A DNA stretch of 35,756 nt from Lachnospiraceae bacterium (lineage in GTDB: Bacteria > Bacillota > Clostridia > Lachnospirales > Lachnospiraceae): the NCBI GenBank assembly GCA_017438305.1, contig JAFRVX010000044.1:1-35756 (forward strand). Direction: 5' to 3'. Made by a program: the position numbers and the translations under genes. Below the pieces are notes generated by a model. The model was not told the origin of the DNA. It did not search any database and saw nothing but the letters and a program-made list of their open reading frames with translations. This document shows, one piece after another, positions 7,936 through 15,470 of the stretch (positions within the stretch are counted from its first letter, which is position 1; every line of letters begins with the position of its first letter).

Positions 7936-8685
7936 CTAAATATCTCTGACAGGATTGCCGAAGGGATAATCCGATCCGAAGGCGATCCTGCGGCAGCCGA
8001 TTTTTCTGAAAGCACGAACAGTATTTTCGTCTGATTCCCAGAAATCATCATGGATCCTGTGGATACATCTTTCACCAGTCACCGTAATGGACGTATCAAA
8101 GATGATATTCGGGCACGTTTCCGCTGCCCTGTATACAGTCTCCGGATCTCCGGCCATGAGATGCGTCATGACGAAGGGAATGCCGGGATACTGTTCCGCC
8201 GCTTTCATAAGGCACGGGATATCCGTATATTCATTCAGATGGACGCGGGATGTTTCACCGCAATGAAATGTGATTGGTATGCCGTATCTTTCGCAGAAGG
8301 CATACACAGGTCTTAATCCGGGATCGTCGGGAGCAAAATTCTGAATGCCGTTATGCATTTTTATTCCTTTTGCCCCCCGCCGGAACCAGCCGGCGAGCTT
8401 TTTTATCTCTATTCCAGGGTATACACTGACCAGCGGGATAAACCGCCGGAAGTTTTCCGCAGCAGCCAGCGTCCACTCATTGATCCTGTCGACGCTTTTC
8501 ACCGGTCCGAAGTTCGCCAGGACGGTATAATCCGTATTGCCGGCCTCCATCTTTTCAATCAGGTCCGGAACCGTTCCCTTTCCAAGAGAAGGCGTCGGTT
8601 CCATGTGATGCAGATCAGTAAAGGAGGAAATGATCCTTTCCGCATTCTTTTCAGCATAAACATGGGCGTGTCCGTCAATAATCAT
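7936..8685 (-). CDS. Amidohydrolase-2 family TIM-barrel hydrolase, truncated by amber codon
   Basis: The 249-residue product belongs to the amidohydrolase-related (PF04909-type) metal-dependent hydrolases. It has the N-terminal DGHAH metal motif (H6, H8), barrel histidines in TFHCGET and FVMTHLMAGD, and the final metal Asp in FGSDYPFG. All metal ligands therefore precede the break. The frame stops at TAG (codon 250), but 35 further codons in the same frame encode a typical family C-terminus. The ATG at 8685 is chosen; a GTG directly before it is the alternative, and the ribosome site is weak either way. It lies between a MATE gene and a SpoIIE phosphatase on the minus strand. The loss may inactivate or only shorten the enzyme, or may be a sequencing error. 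The substrate is unknown. Confidence 0.75.
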   Translation of the reverse strand: MIIDGHAHVYAEKNAERIISSFTDLHHMEPTPSLGKGTVPDLIEKMEAGNTDYTVLANFGPVKSVDRINEWTLAAAENFRRFIPLVSVYPGIEIKKLAGWFRRGAKGIKMHNGIQNFAPDDPGLRPVYAFCERYGIPITFHCGETSRVHLNEYTDIPCLMKAAEQYPGIPFVMTHLMAGDPETVYRAAETCPNIIFDTSITVTGERCIHRIHDDFWESDENTVRAFRKIGCRRIAFGSDYPFGNPVRDI

Positions 8686-8747
8686 CACTTGCTGCCGCTT
8701 TCTTCCGTTTCTTGATTCCTTCTGTTTTCCGCTTCTGTTCCCTGCTT

Positions 8748-10319
8748 TCAGGCTTCTGTTCCATCCGCCTCTTCTGCTTTTGCCGCTTCTTCAGCTTCTG
8801 CCGCTTCCAGCCTTCTCACGACACTCTTGTTCTGCCACTTGCCGAACTTGAAGTATATGAAGATCATCAGGGCGCCGCAGAACATCGAAATGCCCATGAC
8901 GTAGAACATGTACATGAAATGATTCGGCGCTGCGAGAACCGCCGCTGCCGACTGCTCGGCTTCCTCCAGGGTCTTGTAGGCGCCGGTGGCAAAGAGTTCC
9001 GATGCCTTTGCCGCAAGTTCCGGGCTCTTTGCGGCAAGGACCTGGGCAATCTCCGTCCTTAAGGGTCTGGCCGCCAGCAAGTAGGCCAGAGGGATACGGA
9101 TCAGGTTCGCCATAATGGAGGTGATGGCCGGAGCGATGGCCGCGCCTGCACCTCTCATGGCGCCGCCGGTGACGTGGTCCATGCCCATAAAGGCATAGCA
9201 GAAGGCCAGAAAATGGATGCCGGAAACACCCATCATCAGCACCTGTCCGTCCGCGCCGAAGGCCTTCATGATATATGGTCCCGAAAAGTACAGGACTACG
9301 CCCACGAATGCCGCCACAGCGATGGCCGTCAGCTGGCCGGCGTGCACGCCTTTCTTGGCCCGGTCGATCTTGCCGGCGCCGATGTTCTGGCCCACAAAGG
9401 ACGTGGAAGCCATGCCCAGGCCCATCATCGGCATCATGGCAAAGCCGTCTGTCTTCATAATGATCGTATTGGCCGCGATGAAGTTTGAGCCGAATGAATT
9501 CGCGAAGCTCTGGATCACAACGCTGCCCAGGGACATGGCCGCGTTCTGGATCGAACTTGGCAGGCCCAGTTTGAAGATCTGGGCCGCGGCGCTTTTGTCC
9601 GGATGCATGATATCCTTGATGTGGAGCCGGACCGGATAGGCACCGCTCTGGATTCTCCAGAGGGGGATCATGCCGCTTAAGAAGTGGGCGATGGTCGTCG
9701 CCCAGGCAACCCCGGCGACACCCATATCAAATTTGATGACAAAGAGAAGGTCCAGGACGATGTTCGTCACCGAACTCACCAGCATCGCCACCAGGGGCCA
9801 GCGGCTGTCGCCCATGCCGCGGAGCGCTCCGGAACCCAGGTTGAAGAAAACGTTGCCCAGGGTACCTGCGAAGATGATCATCAGATAGGACGTCGAGTTT
9901 TCGATGATATTGGCCGGCGTTTTGATGAGCTGCAAAAGGGGCTTTGCCAGCGGCGTGCCGACGATCGTGATGGCCGCGCCGATCATGATCGCCAGAGCGA
10001 TGGCCGTATTGGTCACGATCCGGAGCCTGTCCTCATCCTTCGCGCCGAAGGTCTGGCTGATCACGATCTGGGCGCCCATGGACGCCCCCATAAACAGCGC
10101 GTTGAACAGCATCATGATCGGAAACACCGCGCCGACGGCCGCCAGGGCATCCGTTCCGACGTAATTGCCTACCACGATGGAGTCCACCACGTTGTAAAGC
10201 TGCATACACAGATTTCCCAGGATCACCGGGATCGCGAATCCGATCAGCTTGGCAAAGATCGGGCCCTGCGTCAGGTCATTCCGGGAATTGGGTTTCATTT
10301 CCTTAATTTTATCCGCCAT
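8748..10319 (-). CDS. MATE family efflux transporter with extended loop
   Basis: A 523-residue MATE protein of the NorM/DinF-like type: LTQGPIFAKLIGFAIPVILG at the N-terminus, QLYNVVDSIVVG in helix 1-2, and GALRGMGDSRWPL. The ATG at 10319 is preferred because AAGGG lies about 10 bases upstream; an in-frame TTG at 10340 would add seven residues. Two features are unusual: an Ala-rich insertion of about 45 residues between the last two predicted helices (LAAKSPELAAKASELFATG region), and an acidic Ala/Glu-rich tail. It has a good promoter at 10398-10426. The amidohydrolase and SpoIIE genes follow on the same strand. Confidence 0.9.
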   Translation of the reverse strand: MADKIKEMKPNSRNDLTQGPIFAKLIGFAIPVILGNLCMQLYNVVDSIVVGNYVGTDALAAVGAVFPIMMLFNALFMGASMGAQIVISQTFGAKDEDRLRIVTNTAIALAIMIGAAITIVGTPLAKPLLQLIKTPANIIENSTSYLMIIFAGTLGNVFFNLGSGALRGMGDSRWPLVAMLVSSVTNIVLDLLFVIKFDMGVAGVAWATTIAHFLSGMIPLWRIQSGAYPVRLHIKDIMHPDKSAAAQIFKLGLPSSIQNAAMSLGSVVIQSFANSFGSNFIAANTIIMKTDGFAMMPMMGLGMASTSFVGQNIGAGKIDRAKKGVHAGQLTAIAVAAFVGVVLYFSGPYIMKAFGADGQVLMMGVSGIHFLAFCYAFMGMDHVTGGAMRGAGAAIAPAITSIMANLIRIPLAYLLAARPLRTEIAQVLAAKSPELAAKASELFATGAYKTLEEAEQSAAAVLAAPNHFMYMFYVMGISMFCGALMIFIYFKFGKWQNKSVVRRLEAAEAEEAAKAEEADGTEA

Positions 10320-10397
10320 AACAGTCTTTCCCTTCTTCAATTCTATTTTACGTACGGACAGAACAGACCGTCTCCGCCCGCTTTATATCTGATATCT

Positions 10398-10426
10398 ATT
10401 ATACAGGGTCCGCCCCATAATATCAA
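10398..10426 (-). promoter_or_regulatory. Sigma-A promoter of the minus-strand MATE operon
   Basis: Read on the minus strand: TTGATA (10426-10421), a 17-base spacer and TATAAT (10403-10398). Transcription would start near 10391, about 70 bases before the MATE ATG. This is the only strong promoter seen before the MATE-amidohydrolase-SpoIIE group. Confidence 0.7.
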
Positions 10427-10525
10427 AACAAAAATACAAAAAACCCGCAAAAACCCGGACCGCGGAAAAGCGCTGATCTCTTCTATAAACACAAGTTTAT
10501 CTGTGTATAAAAAACACTCATCTCC

Positions 10526-10616
10526 CGGGGCAATGATGCGCCGCCCAAACAAAAGGGACAATACATCGCCGGGCAATGATACGTCACCTGAGCACGAGGG
10601 ACAATACATCGCCGGG
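10526..10616. repeat. Two-copy 43-bp direct repeat
   Basis: Two units with a 43-base period. CAATGAT occurs at 10531 and 10574, and GGGACAATACATCGCCGGG occurs exactly at 10555-10573 and 10598-10616. The middle of each unit differs. The repeat lies in the 435-base gap between the MATE promoter and the symporter terminator; nothing else is seen there. Confidence 0.75.
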
Positions 10617-10649
10617 GTATGCGCCGGCAAAACGTGGCCAAACCGGAGC

Positions 10650-10679
10650 AAAGCCCGGAAATCTTTTTCTCCGGGCTTT
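10650..10679. terminator. Terminator after the glycine/alanine symporter gene
   Basis: AAAGCCCGGA (10650-10659) pairs perfectly with TCCGGGCTTT (10670-10679) over a 10-base loop. It lies 75 bases beyond the stop of the minus-strand symporter gene. The stem base supplies a short T run in both directions. Confidence 0.7.
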
Positions 10680-10754
10680 GTCATCTCCTTTATTCTTTAA
10701 TACATCTGTTATTTCCTTTATTTCTTCTGATATATCAAAAGTTCAGCCTGTTTT

Positions 10755-12266
10755 TCAGTCGGCGTCCTTCCGCTCTTCCTGCTCCTTCTGGATCTCCGGG
10801 AACACGGACAGCATCGGCTTCTGCTTCGGGTCCTTTTTCGTGATCTTGCGGTCGGAATAGTTCTTTGTCAGTTTTACCACCAGACCGCTTAAGCAGACCA
10901 CGCCGATCAGGTTGGGGATCGCCATCAGGCCGTTGAAGGTATCGGAAAGATCGATGGCCAGAGAGACGTCGATGATGGCGCCTACCGCGACCATGCCGAT
11001 GAAGATGACCTTATAGACCACCGTGGATTTCGTGCCGAAGAGATACTCCCAGGCCTTGGTGCCGTAGTAGCTCCAGCCCAGGATCGTCGTGAAGGCGAAC
11101 AGGCACACCGCCACCGCCAGGAAGACGCCGCCGAAGGTGCCGAAGGTCTTTGTGAAGGCTTCCGTCGCCAGACCCAGCTTGGAAGCGCCGGAAAGGGAAG
11201 CGCCGGTGTTGATGTCCACCACGCCGGTGGTCAGGATGACCAGAGCGGTGCAGGTACAGACGATGATGGTATCCGCGAAAACTTCAAAAATGCCCCACAG
11301 ACCCTGGACCACCGGCTCCTTGACGTTGGAGGCCGAATGCACCATAACAGAGGAGCCCAGGCCCGCTTCATTGGAGAAGACGCCCCGCTTGAAGCCCCAG
11401 GTCATGGCTTTGGCAATGATCGCGCCGCCCGCGCCGCCGGCGGCTGCCTTGATATTAAACGCACCTTTGAAGATCGCCCCGAAGGCTGCCGGCACCTTGC
11501 CGATATTAATGAAAATGATGATCAGGGAACCGATGATGAAGAACACCGCCATAAAGGGGACGATACGCTCGTTGGTCATCGCGATGCGCTTCAGACCGCC
11601 CAGGATGACCAGGACCAGCAAAACGATGATCACTCCCGCTGTCACCAGGTTTACGGTTTTGGAATCCGCGGGGACCAGGGTATTGATGCTTTCCGTAATG
11701 GAGGCCACCTGGCCCATGTTGCCGATGCCGAAGGAAGCAAATATCGCAAAGAAGGAGAACAGCACGGCCAGCACGCCGCCGATCACCTTTCCGTACTTCA
11801 TCCTGCCCACGCCGTCCTTTAAATAGTACATGGCGCCGCCGCTCCACTCGCCTTTTTCATTCCGGCGGCGGAAGAAGATGCCCAGCACGTTCTCGGAGTA
11901 GTTGGTCATCATGCCGACGATGGCGGCGATCCACATCCAGAAGACAGCGCCGGGACCGCCCATGGTGATGGCGTAGGCGACGCCGGCGATATTGCCCGTG
12001 CCGATGGTGGCGGACAAAGCGGTGCACAGGGACTGGAACTGGGAAATGGAATGGGCGTCCTGGCTTTTCCGGATCCCCTTATCCTTATTGAAGAGGCCGC
12101 CGATGGTCTCTCTCCACATGTGGCCGAAACGGCGGAACTGGAAGAATCTGGTCAGCACCGTCATCAGCACGCCGGTGCCGATCAGGAGGACCAGCGCAGG
12201 GACGCCCCATACGACGCCGTTGACGGCGTCATTAACAGTAGTGACAGTCTGGGTGATGTTATCCAT
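10755..12266 (-). CDS. Sodium:alanine/glycine symporter (AGCS family)
   Basis: A 503-residue, roughly 11-helix membrane protein of the AGCS/AlsT family, which imports alanine or glycine with sodium. Family features seen include GVPALVLLIGTGVLMTVLTRFFQF at the N-terminus, GTGNIAGVAYAITMGGPGAVFWMW and FSNEAGLGSSVMVHSAS. The start at 12266 has an AGGAAAGGA site about 10 bases upstream. Its leader holds a tandem glycine riboswitch and a transcription terminator (12301-12549). This directly indicates glycine as ligand and probably as substrate, and suggests that glycine turns expression on so it can be taken up as carbon and nitrogen source. Confidence 0.95.
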   Translation of the reverse strand: MDNITQTVTTVNDAVNGVVWGVPALVLLIGTGVLMTVLTRFFQFRRFGHMWRETIGGLFNKDKGIRKSQDAHSISQFQSLCTALSATIGTGNIAGVAYAITMGGPGAVFWMWIAAIVGMMTNYSENVLGIFFRRRNEKGEWSGGAMYYLKDGVGRMKYGKVIGGVLAVLFSFFAIFASFGIGNMGQVASITESINTLVPADSKTVNLVTAGVIIVLLVLVILGGLKRIAMTNERIVPFMAVFFIIGSLIIIFINIGKVPAAFGAIFKGAFNIKAAAGGAGGAIIAKAMTWGFKRGVFSNEAGLGSSVMVHSASNVKEPVVQGLWGIFEVFADTIIVCTCTALVILTTGVVDINTGASLSGASKLGLATEAFTKTFGTFGGVFLAVAVCLFAFTTILGWSYYGTKAWEYLFGTKSTVVYKVIFIGMVAVGAIIDVSLAIDLSDTFNGLMAIPNLIGVVCLSGLVVKLTKNYSDRKITKKDPKQKPMLSVFPEIQKEQEERKDAD

Positions 12267-12300
12267 GGTTTACGATCCTTTCCTGAGAAATTTAGGATAT

Positions 12301-12334
12301 AAAAAAGGAGAGTCTGCCGAAACAGCGCTCTCCC
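12301..12334 (-). terminator. Riboswitch expression-platform terminator
   Basis: On the minus strand GGGAGAG and CTCTCC close a stem with an inner CTG/CAG around TTTCGG, followed by TTTTTT. It lies between the glycine aptamers and the symporter start. Glycine binding is expected to prevent this hairpin, by analogy with known glycine-ON switches. Confidence 0.75.
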
Positions 12335-12375
12335 GATCAATACCCGTACATAAGTTCAAATCCATACGAAAGGAT

Positions 12376-12549
12376 CCTCACCTCTGTCCTTTTGCCTGAG
12401 AGATTAACCGCCTCCGCGGCTTGCACCTTCGGCCCCCGGGGAATAAGTCCCGGGCTTCTCCAGAGTGTCATCCGTATACAGTCCCACCGCCTGCGCGGTA
12501 CCTGAGAGTTTCGCTCCTTCGGCTATCCGTTAAGGATATTTCCTGCACA
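12376..12549 (-). promoter_or_regulatory. Tandem glycine riboswitch (two aptamers)
   Basis: Read on the minus strand, the first aptamer (about 12549-12485) holds GCCGAAGGAGCGAAACTCTC followed by AGGTA. The second (about 12470-12376) holds GGCCGAAGGTGCAAGCCGC and ends in the hallmark TCTCAGGCAAAAGGACAGAG. Spacing and order match the cooperative two-aptamer gcvT-type element. It lies in the leader of the AGCS symporter, between its promoter (12567-12595) and the terminator at 12301-12334. Confidence 0.95.
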
Positions 12550-12566
12550 CTTCATATAACCGGGAC

Positions 12567-12595
12567 ATTATACATTACAATGAAAAAACTATCAA
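12567..12595 (-). promoter_or_regulatory. Sigma-A promoter of the glycine riboswitch/symporter transcript
   Basis: On the minus strand: TTGATA (12595-12590), a 17-base spacer and TATAAT (12572-12567). The start would be near 12560, just before the first aptamer. Confidence 0.75.
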
Positions 12596-12635
12596 GAGTT
12601 ATTTTTCAAATTGCGCACAATACCGCCGCCGTCTG

Positions 12636-12644
12636 TGTTATAAT
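12636..12644 (+). promoter_or_regulatory. Extended -10 promoter of the small membrane protein gene
   Basis: TGT-TATAAT (12636-12644) gives a perfect -10 with the TGn extension. No good -35 is seen at the usual spacing (TTGCGC is 22 bases upstream). It diverges from the symporter promoter 40 bases away. Confidence 0.55.
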
Positions 12645-12701
12645 ACGAGACGCGTCCCGGGGGCCAAAGCTCCCGGAAGACTACCGCGTATGGAGGAATC
12701 T

Positions 12702-12956
12702 ATGGGAATTATTTTTGAGATTATCTTTGAACTGATCATAGAGGGGTCCGCGGAGGCTGTGGGACATAAGAAGGTGCCCATGGCGCTCCGGATCCTGGCA
12801 GGCGTCATCCTGGCCGCCATTTACGGTGGGATCGTCTTTTTCCTTCTGTATATCGGCATTACCGAAAAGAACTGGATCGTCGTTATCCTGGGCGTGTTTG
12901 TGGCCGCGGCCTTCGGTTTCTATATCATGAAAGCCATACGGAAACACCTCAAGTGA
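12702..12956 (+). CDS. Small two-helix membrane protein, unknown function
   Basis: An 84-residue protein. The ATG at 12702 is preferred because GGAGG lies 5 bases upstream; the ATG at 12690 overlaps that site and has none of its own. Residues about 30-52 and 58-77 are strongly hydrophobic and likely cross the membrane. A short amphipathic N-terminal helix (FEIIFELIIEGSAEAV) precedes them and the tail is basic (KAIRKHLK). Its own extended -10 promoter lies at 12636. No family is recognised. About 190 bases and a repeat pair separate it from the XRE-STAS operon. Confidence 0.75.
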   Translation: MGIIFEIIFELIIEGSAEAVGHKKVPMALRILAGVILAAIYGGIVFFLLYIGITEKNWIVVILGVFVAAAFGFYIMKAIRKHLK

Positions 12957-12972
12957 CCTGTCCGGGTCACGA

Positions 12973-13051
12973 TCCGGCTTTCGTTGAATAAATAGTCCGA
13001 TTCCGATTTCCTGATTCCGATTCCGGCTTTCGTTGAATAAATAGTCCGATT
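12973..13051 (+). repeat. Pair of identical 30-bp direct repeats
   Basis: The same 30 bases occur at 12973-13002 and 13022-13051. They begin TCCGGCTTTCGTTG and end AATAGTCCGATT, with a 49-base period. The end of the second copy also forms an inverted repeat TCCGATTTTGTCGGA (13045-13059). They lie 37-115 bases upstream of the -35 of the XRE-STAS operon promoter, a plausible place for regulator binding. Confidence 0.85.
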
Positions 13052-13087
13052 TTGTCGGATAATTTGTTCGAATTTCATCAAATAGTA

Positions 13088-13115
13088 TTGAATTTCGACA
13101 TTTTTGTATTATAAT
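13088..13115 (+). promoter_or_regulatory. Promoter of the XRE-STAS-MATE-formyltransferase-SpoIIE operon
   Basis: TTGAAT (13088-13093), a 16-base spacer and TATAAT (13110-13115). Transcription would start near 13122, shortly before the AGGAGG of the XRE gene. No other strong promoter is seen before the later genes. Confidence 0.65.
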
Positions 13116-13148
13116 AACCATGCTTTAGTGATTAAAGGAGGGTTCAAT

Positions 13149-13358
13149 ATGGCTGTAAGCTATAAAAAACTCTGGAAACTGCTGATCGATAAGGACATGA
13201 AAAAAAGCGACCTTGAACGCAGGTCGGGGATCACCCATTATGCCTTAGGCCAGCTTTCCCAGGGCAAAGACGTCTCTACCGAAGTGCTCGGCAAGATCTG
13301 TGAAACGCTGGGCTGCTCGATAGACGATATCATGGAATTCATTCCGGATGATGAATGA
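13149..13358 (+). CDS. XRE/YozG-like helix-turn-helix regulator
   Basis: A 69-residue protein that is almost entirely one Cro/C1-type helix-turn-helix domain: KLWKLLIDKDMKKSDLERRS, then ITHYALGQLSQGKDVSTEVL and KICETLGCSIDDIMEF, as in the short YozG/HTH_26 regulators. The ATG at 13149 has AGGAGG about 7 bases upstream; an earlier in-frame start has none. It is the first gene of a five-gene run, with 40 bases to the STAS gene. It probably binds its own promoter region, where the repeated 30-bp element is a candidate target; this is inference. Confidence 0.85.
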   Translation: MAVSYKKLWKLLIDKDMKKSDLERRSGITHYALGQLSQGKDVSTEVLGKICETLGCSIDDIMEFIPDDE

Positions 13359-13398
13359 ATAAAGAATTGAGATAAATAAGCGAAAGGAGTAAAGGACT

Positions 13399-13695
13399 AT
13401 GAACATCATTAAAAATATTGAAGGCAATAAACTGGAAATGGCTGTCGAAGGAAGGCTCGACACCAACTCTTCTCCTGTCTTTATGGACGCCTTTACCGAG
13501 GTTTCAGAAGGCGTTGAAGATTTCGTGCTGGATCTCGGCAAGGTGGACTACATCTCCTCCGCAGGGCTGCGGGTGCTGCTTTCCATGCAGAAGATCATGA
13601 ACAAGCAGGGCAAGATGACGATCGTTAACGCCACCTCCGATCTGATGGAGGTCTTCGATCTTACGGGTTTCTCTGACATTCTGAATATCGGATAA
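13399..13695 (+). CDS. STAS-domain anti-sigma factor antagonist (SpoIIAA/RsbV type)
   Basis: A 98-residue protein that is a single STAS domain. EGRLDTNSSPVF is the first conserved block, and the phospho-acceptor loop is D50-Y-I-S53-S54-A-G-L, with the conserved serine pair that partner kinases phosphorylate. The start has AAAGGAG about 12 bases upstream. It ends 4 bases before the MATE-HATPase gene. In RsbV/SpoIIAA systems the dephosphorylated protein binds an RsbW/SpoIIAB-type HATPase, and a SpoIIE-type phosphatase reactivates it. Both domain types are encoded directly downstream, but no sigma factor is. Confidence 0.93.
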   Translation: MNIIKNIEGNKLEMAVEGRLDTNSSPVFMDAFTEVSEGVEDFVLDLGKVDYISSAGLRVLLSMQKIMNKQGKMTIVNATSDLMEVFDLTGFSDILNIG

Positions 13696-13699
13696 TATT

Positions 13700-15451
13700 A
13701 TGGCAGCTAAAGACCGTTTTACCGGTCCCATGTTCCGCCGCCTCTTTATTCCGGCAGTGCTCTCCTCCTTCGGATGGGCCTTCAGCGATATTGCAGACGC
13801 GGTGGTCGTAGGCCAGAAGCTCGGCACCGTCGGGCTTGCGGCCATCAGCCTGATCCTGCCGGTCTACATGCTCAACTGCATGTTCGCCCACGGGCTCGGC
13901 ATCAGCGGATCGGTAAAATATTCCCTTTTTCTCAGCAGCGGAGATACCGGAAAAGCACAGGAAAGCTTTGCCGCTGCCTTCGGCCTGACCCTGATGCTGA
14001 GCATCGGCACGGCGGTACTGGGCACGATCTTTATCGATCCGCTCCTCAGGCTTCTCGGAACGACGCCGGAGGACGGAGAACTGTATAACGCGACGATCTC
14101 GTACCTGCGCATCCAGCTGCTTGCTACGCCGCTGTTTTATATTTCCAACGTTTTCAATTATTTTCTGCGGAATGACGGCAGCGAAAAACTTGCCGGCACC
14201 GGCTCGGTGGTCGGCAATCTGTGCGATATCTTTCTGAACTTCCTGCTCGTGATCGTCTTCAATATGGGGACGGGGGGCGCGGCTCTGTCCACGGCCATCG
14301 GCCAGGTGATCACGATCTCGATCTACCTGCCCGGCTTCTTCTCGAAAACGCATTTTCTTAAATTTATGCTTCCCGTGAAGGGATGGCTGAAAGATTCGGT
14401 GAAGATGCTCGTGAAGGGTCTGGCTACGTCGGTCAATTACCTGTATCAGACTATCTTCTTCCTCCTGTGCAATAATTTCCTGAAACGCCTGGGAGGAGAA
14501 ACGGGCATCGCCGTTTTTGACATCATTCAGAATACGTCCTATCTCATCCTCTATCTCTATGACGGCACGGCGCGCGCCATGCAGCCGATCCTGTCCACCT
14601 ATCACGGAGAGAGGAATGAGCCGGGCAAAAAGAATCTGCTCAGGATCGGCTTTACCGCGGGGATCATCCTGGGCTGCCTGATGATCATCCCCGCCGCAGT
14701 CTATCCGAAGTGGCTGTGCATGCTCTTCGGCATTGCGGGAAGTGCGGCGGAGCCGCTGGCCCATACCGCGATCAGGATATTCGTACTGGGCTCGTTCTTT
14801 GCCGGCATCAGCATGCTGCTGTCAAATTACTATCAGTCGGTAAACCGGGAAAAACCTGCGTTTCTGATCATGACGCTCCGCGGCGCGGCGGTACTGCTTC
14901 CGGCAATGTTCTTATGCCTTAAGTTCGGACTGTCCGGGTTCTGGTGGCTGTTCCCCATCACGGAGATATCGTCTCTTCTGATCGTTTCCGTGATCTTCAC
15001 GATCCTGAAAAAGCGCGGAAAATCTGACGATGAAAAAGCCGACGGCGAGCGCATCTTCCGGCGCACCATCCTGAGCAGCCAGAAGGACATCGGCTCCGCC
15101 AGCGAGGATCTCGACGAATTCTGCAGCCGCTGGAACGCGGCGCCGAAAAAGAAGTATTCCGTTATGATGGCGGTGGAAGAGCTGGGCCTCGCGATCCTTC
15201 AGCACGGCTTTGAAGGACGGGAAAACGGCTATATCCAGATTACCGTCATTTCCCTCGAAGACGGCGACTTTGAGCTTCATCTGCGGGACGATGCCAGGAG
15301 CTTCGATCCCTTCAGCCTGAAGACGCAGCGCGCGAGTTCCGCAGGCGACGTGGATATGGACACCATCGGCGTTCTGATGATCAAGGAACGCTCTAAAGAA
15401 TTCAATTACCGGCGCTATCAGGGTTTCAACACACTGGTTGTAAAGATTTAA
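13700..15451 (+). CDS. MATE transporter fused to degenerate HATPase-like domain
   Basis: A 583-residue protein. Residues 1 to about 440 form a complete 12-helix MATE transporter (FTGPMFRRLFIPAVLSSFGW; DIADAVVVGQKLGTVGLAAI). A linker at about 441-455 joins a soluble domain (about 455-583) with the layout of RsbW/SpoIIAB anti-sigma HATPases. The ATP-binding motifs are eroded: the N-box Asn aligns with Ala498 in VEELGLAILQHGF; G1, normally DxG, reads D530-D-A532 before SFDP; G2 keeps only Gly557 of GGLG. Kinase activity is therefore doubtful, while a binding role is possible. The frame is continuous and codon use does not change at the joint. It starts 4 bases after the STAS gene. A STAS-binding cytoplasmic domain that gates export is the simplest hypothesis. 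Confidence 0.88.
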   Translation: MAAKDRFTGPMFRRLFIPAVLSSFGWAFSDIADAVVVGQKLGTVGLAAISLILPVYMLNCMFAHGLGISGSVKYSLFLSSGDTGKAQESFAAAFGLTLMLSIGTAVLGTIFIDPLLRLLGTTPEDGELYNATISYLRIQLLATPLFYISNVFNYFLRNDGSEKLAGTGSVVGNLCDIFLNFLLVIVFNMGTGGAALSTAIGQVITISIYLPGFFSKTHFLKFMLPVKGWLKDSVKMLVKGLATSVNYLYQTIFFLLCNNFLKRLGGETGIAVFDIIQNTSYLILYLYDGTARAMQPILSTYHGERNEPGKKNLLRIGFTAGIILGCLMIIPAAVYPKWLCMLFGIAGSAAEPLAHTAIRIFVLGSFFAGISMLLSNYYQSVNREKPAFLIMTLRGAAVLLPAMFLCLKFGLSGFWWLFPITEISSLLIVSVIFTILKKRGKSDDEKADGERIFRRTILSSQKDIGSASEDLDEFCSRWNAAPKKKYSVMMAVEELGLAILQHGFEGRENGYIQITVISLEDGDFELHLRDDARSFDPFSLKTQRASSAGDVDMDTIGVLMIKERSKEFNYRRYQGFNTLVVKI

Positions 15452-15470
15452 TGAGAGGAGGCCAGTGGTA

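Noticed and set aside
7936-7938. TAG read as pyrrolysine.
   Set aside because: No pyl genes are visible, the amidohydrolase family is not known to use it, and the residue lies outside the active site.
12953-12970. GTGACC/GGTCAC hairpin over the stop codon of the small membrane protein gene as terminator.
   Set aside because: Only 6 bp and no T tract.
13700-15451. MATE-HATPase fusion as an artefact of a frameshift joining two genes.
   Set aside because: The frame is continuous, there is no ribosome site or start at the joint, and the linker and codon use look normal.
4832-15451. Three MATE genes as products of a recent local amplification.
   Set aside because: The proteins differ strongly in sequence, length and orientation, so they are old paralogues.
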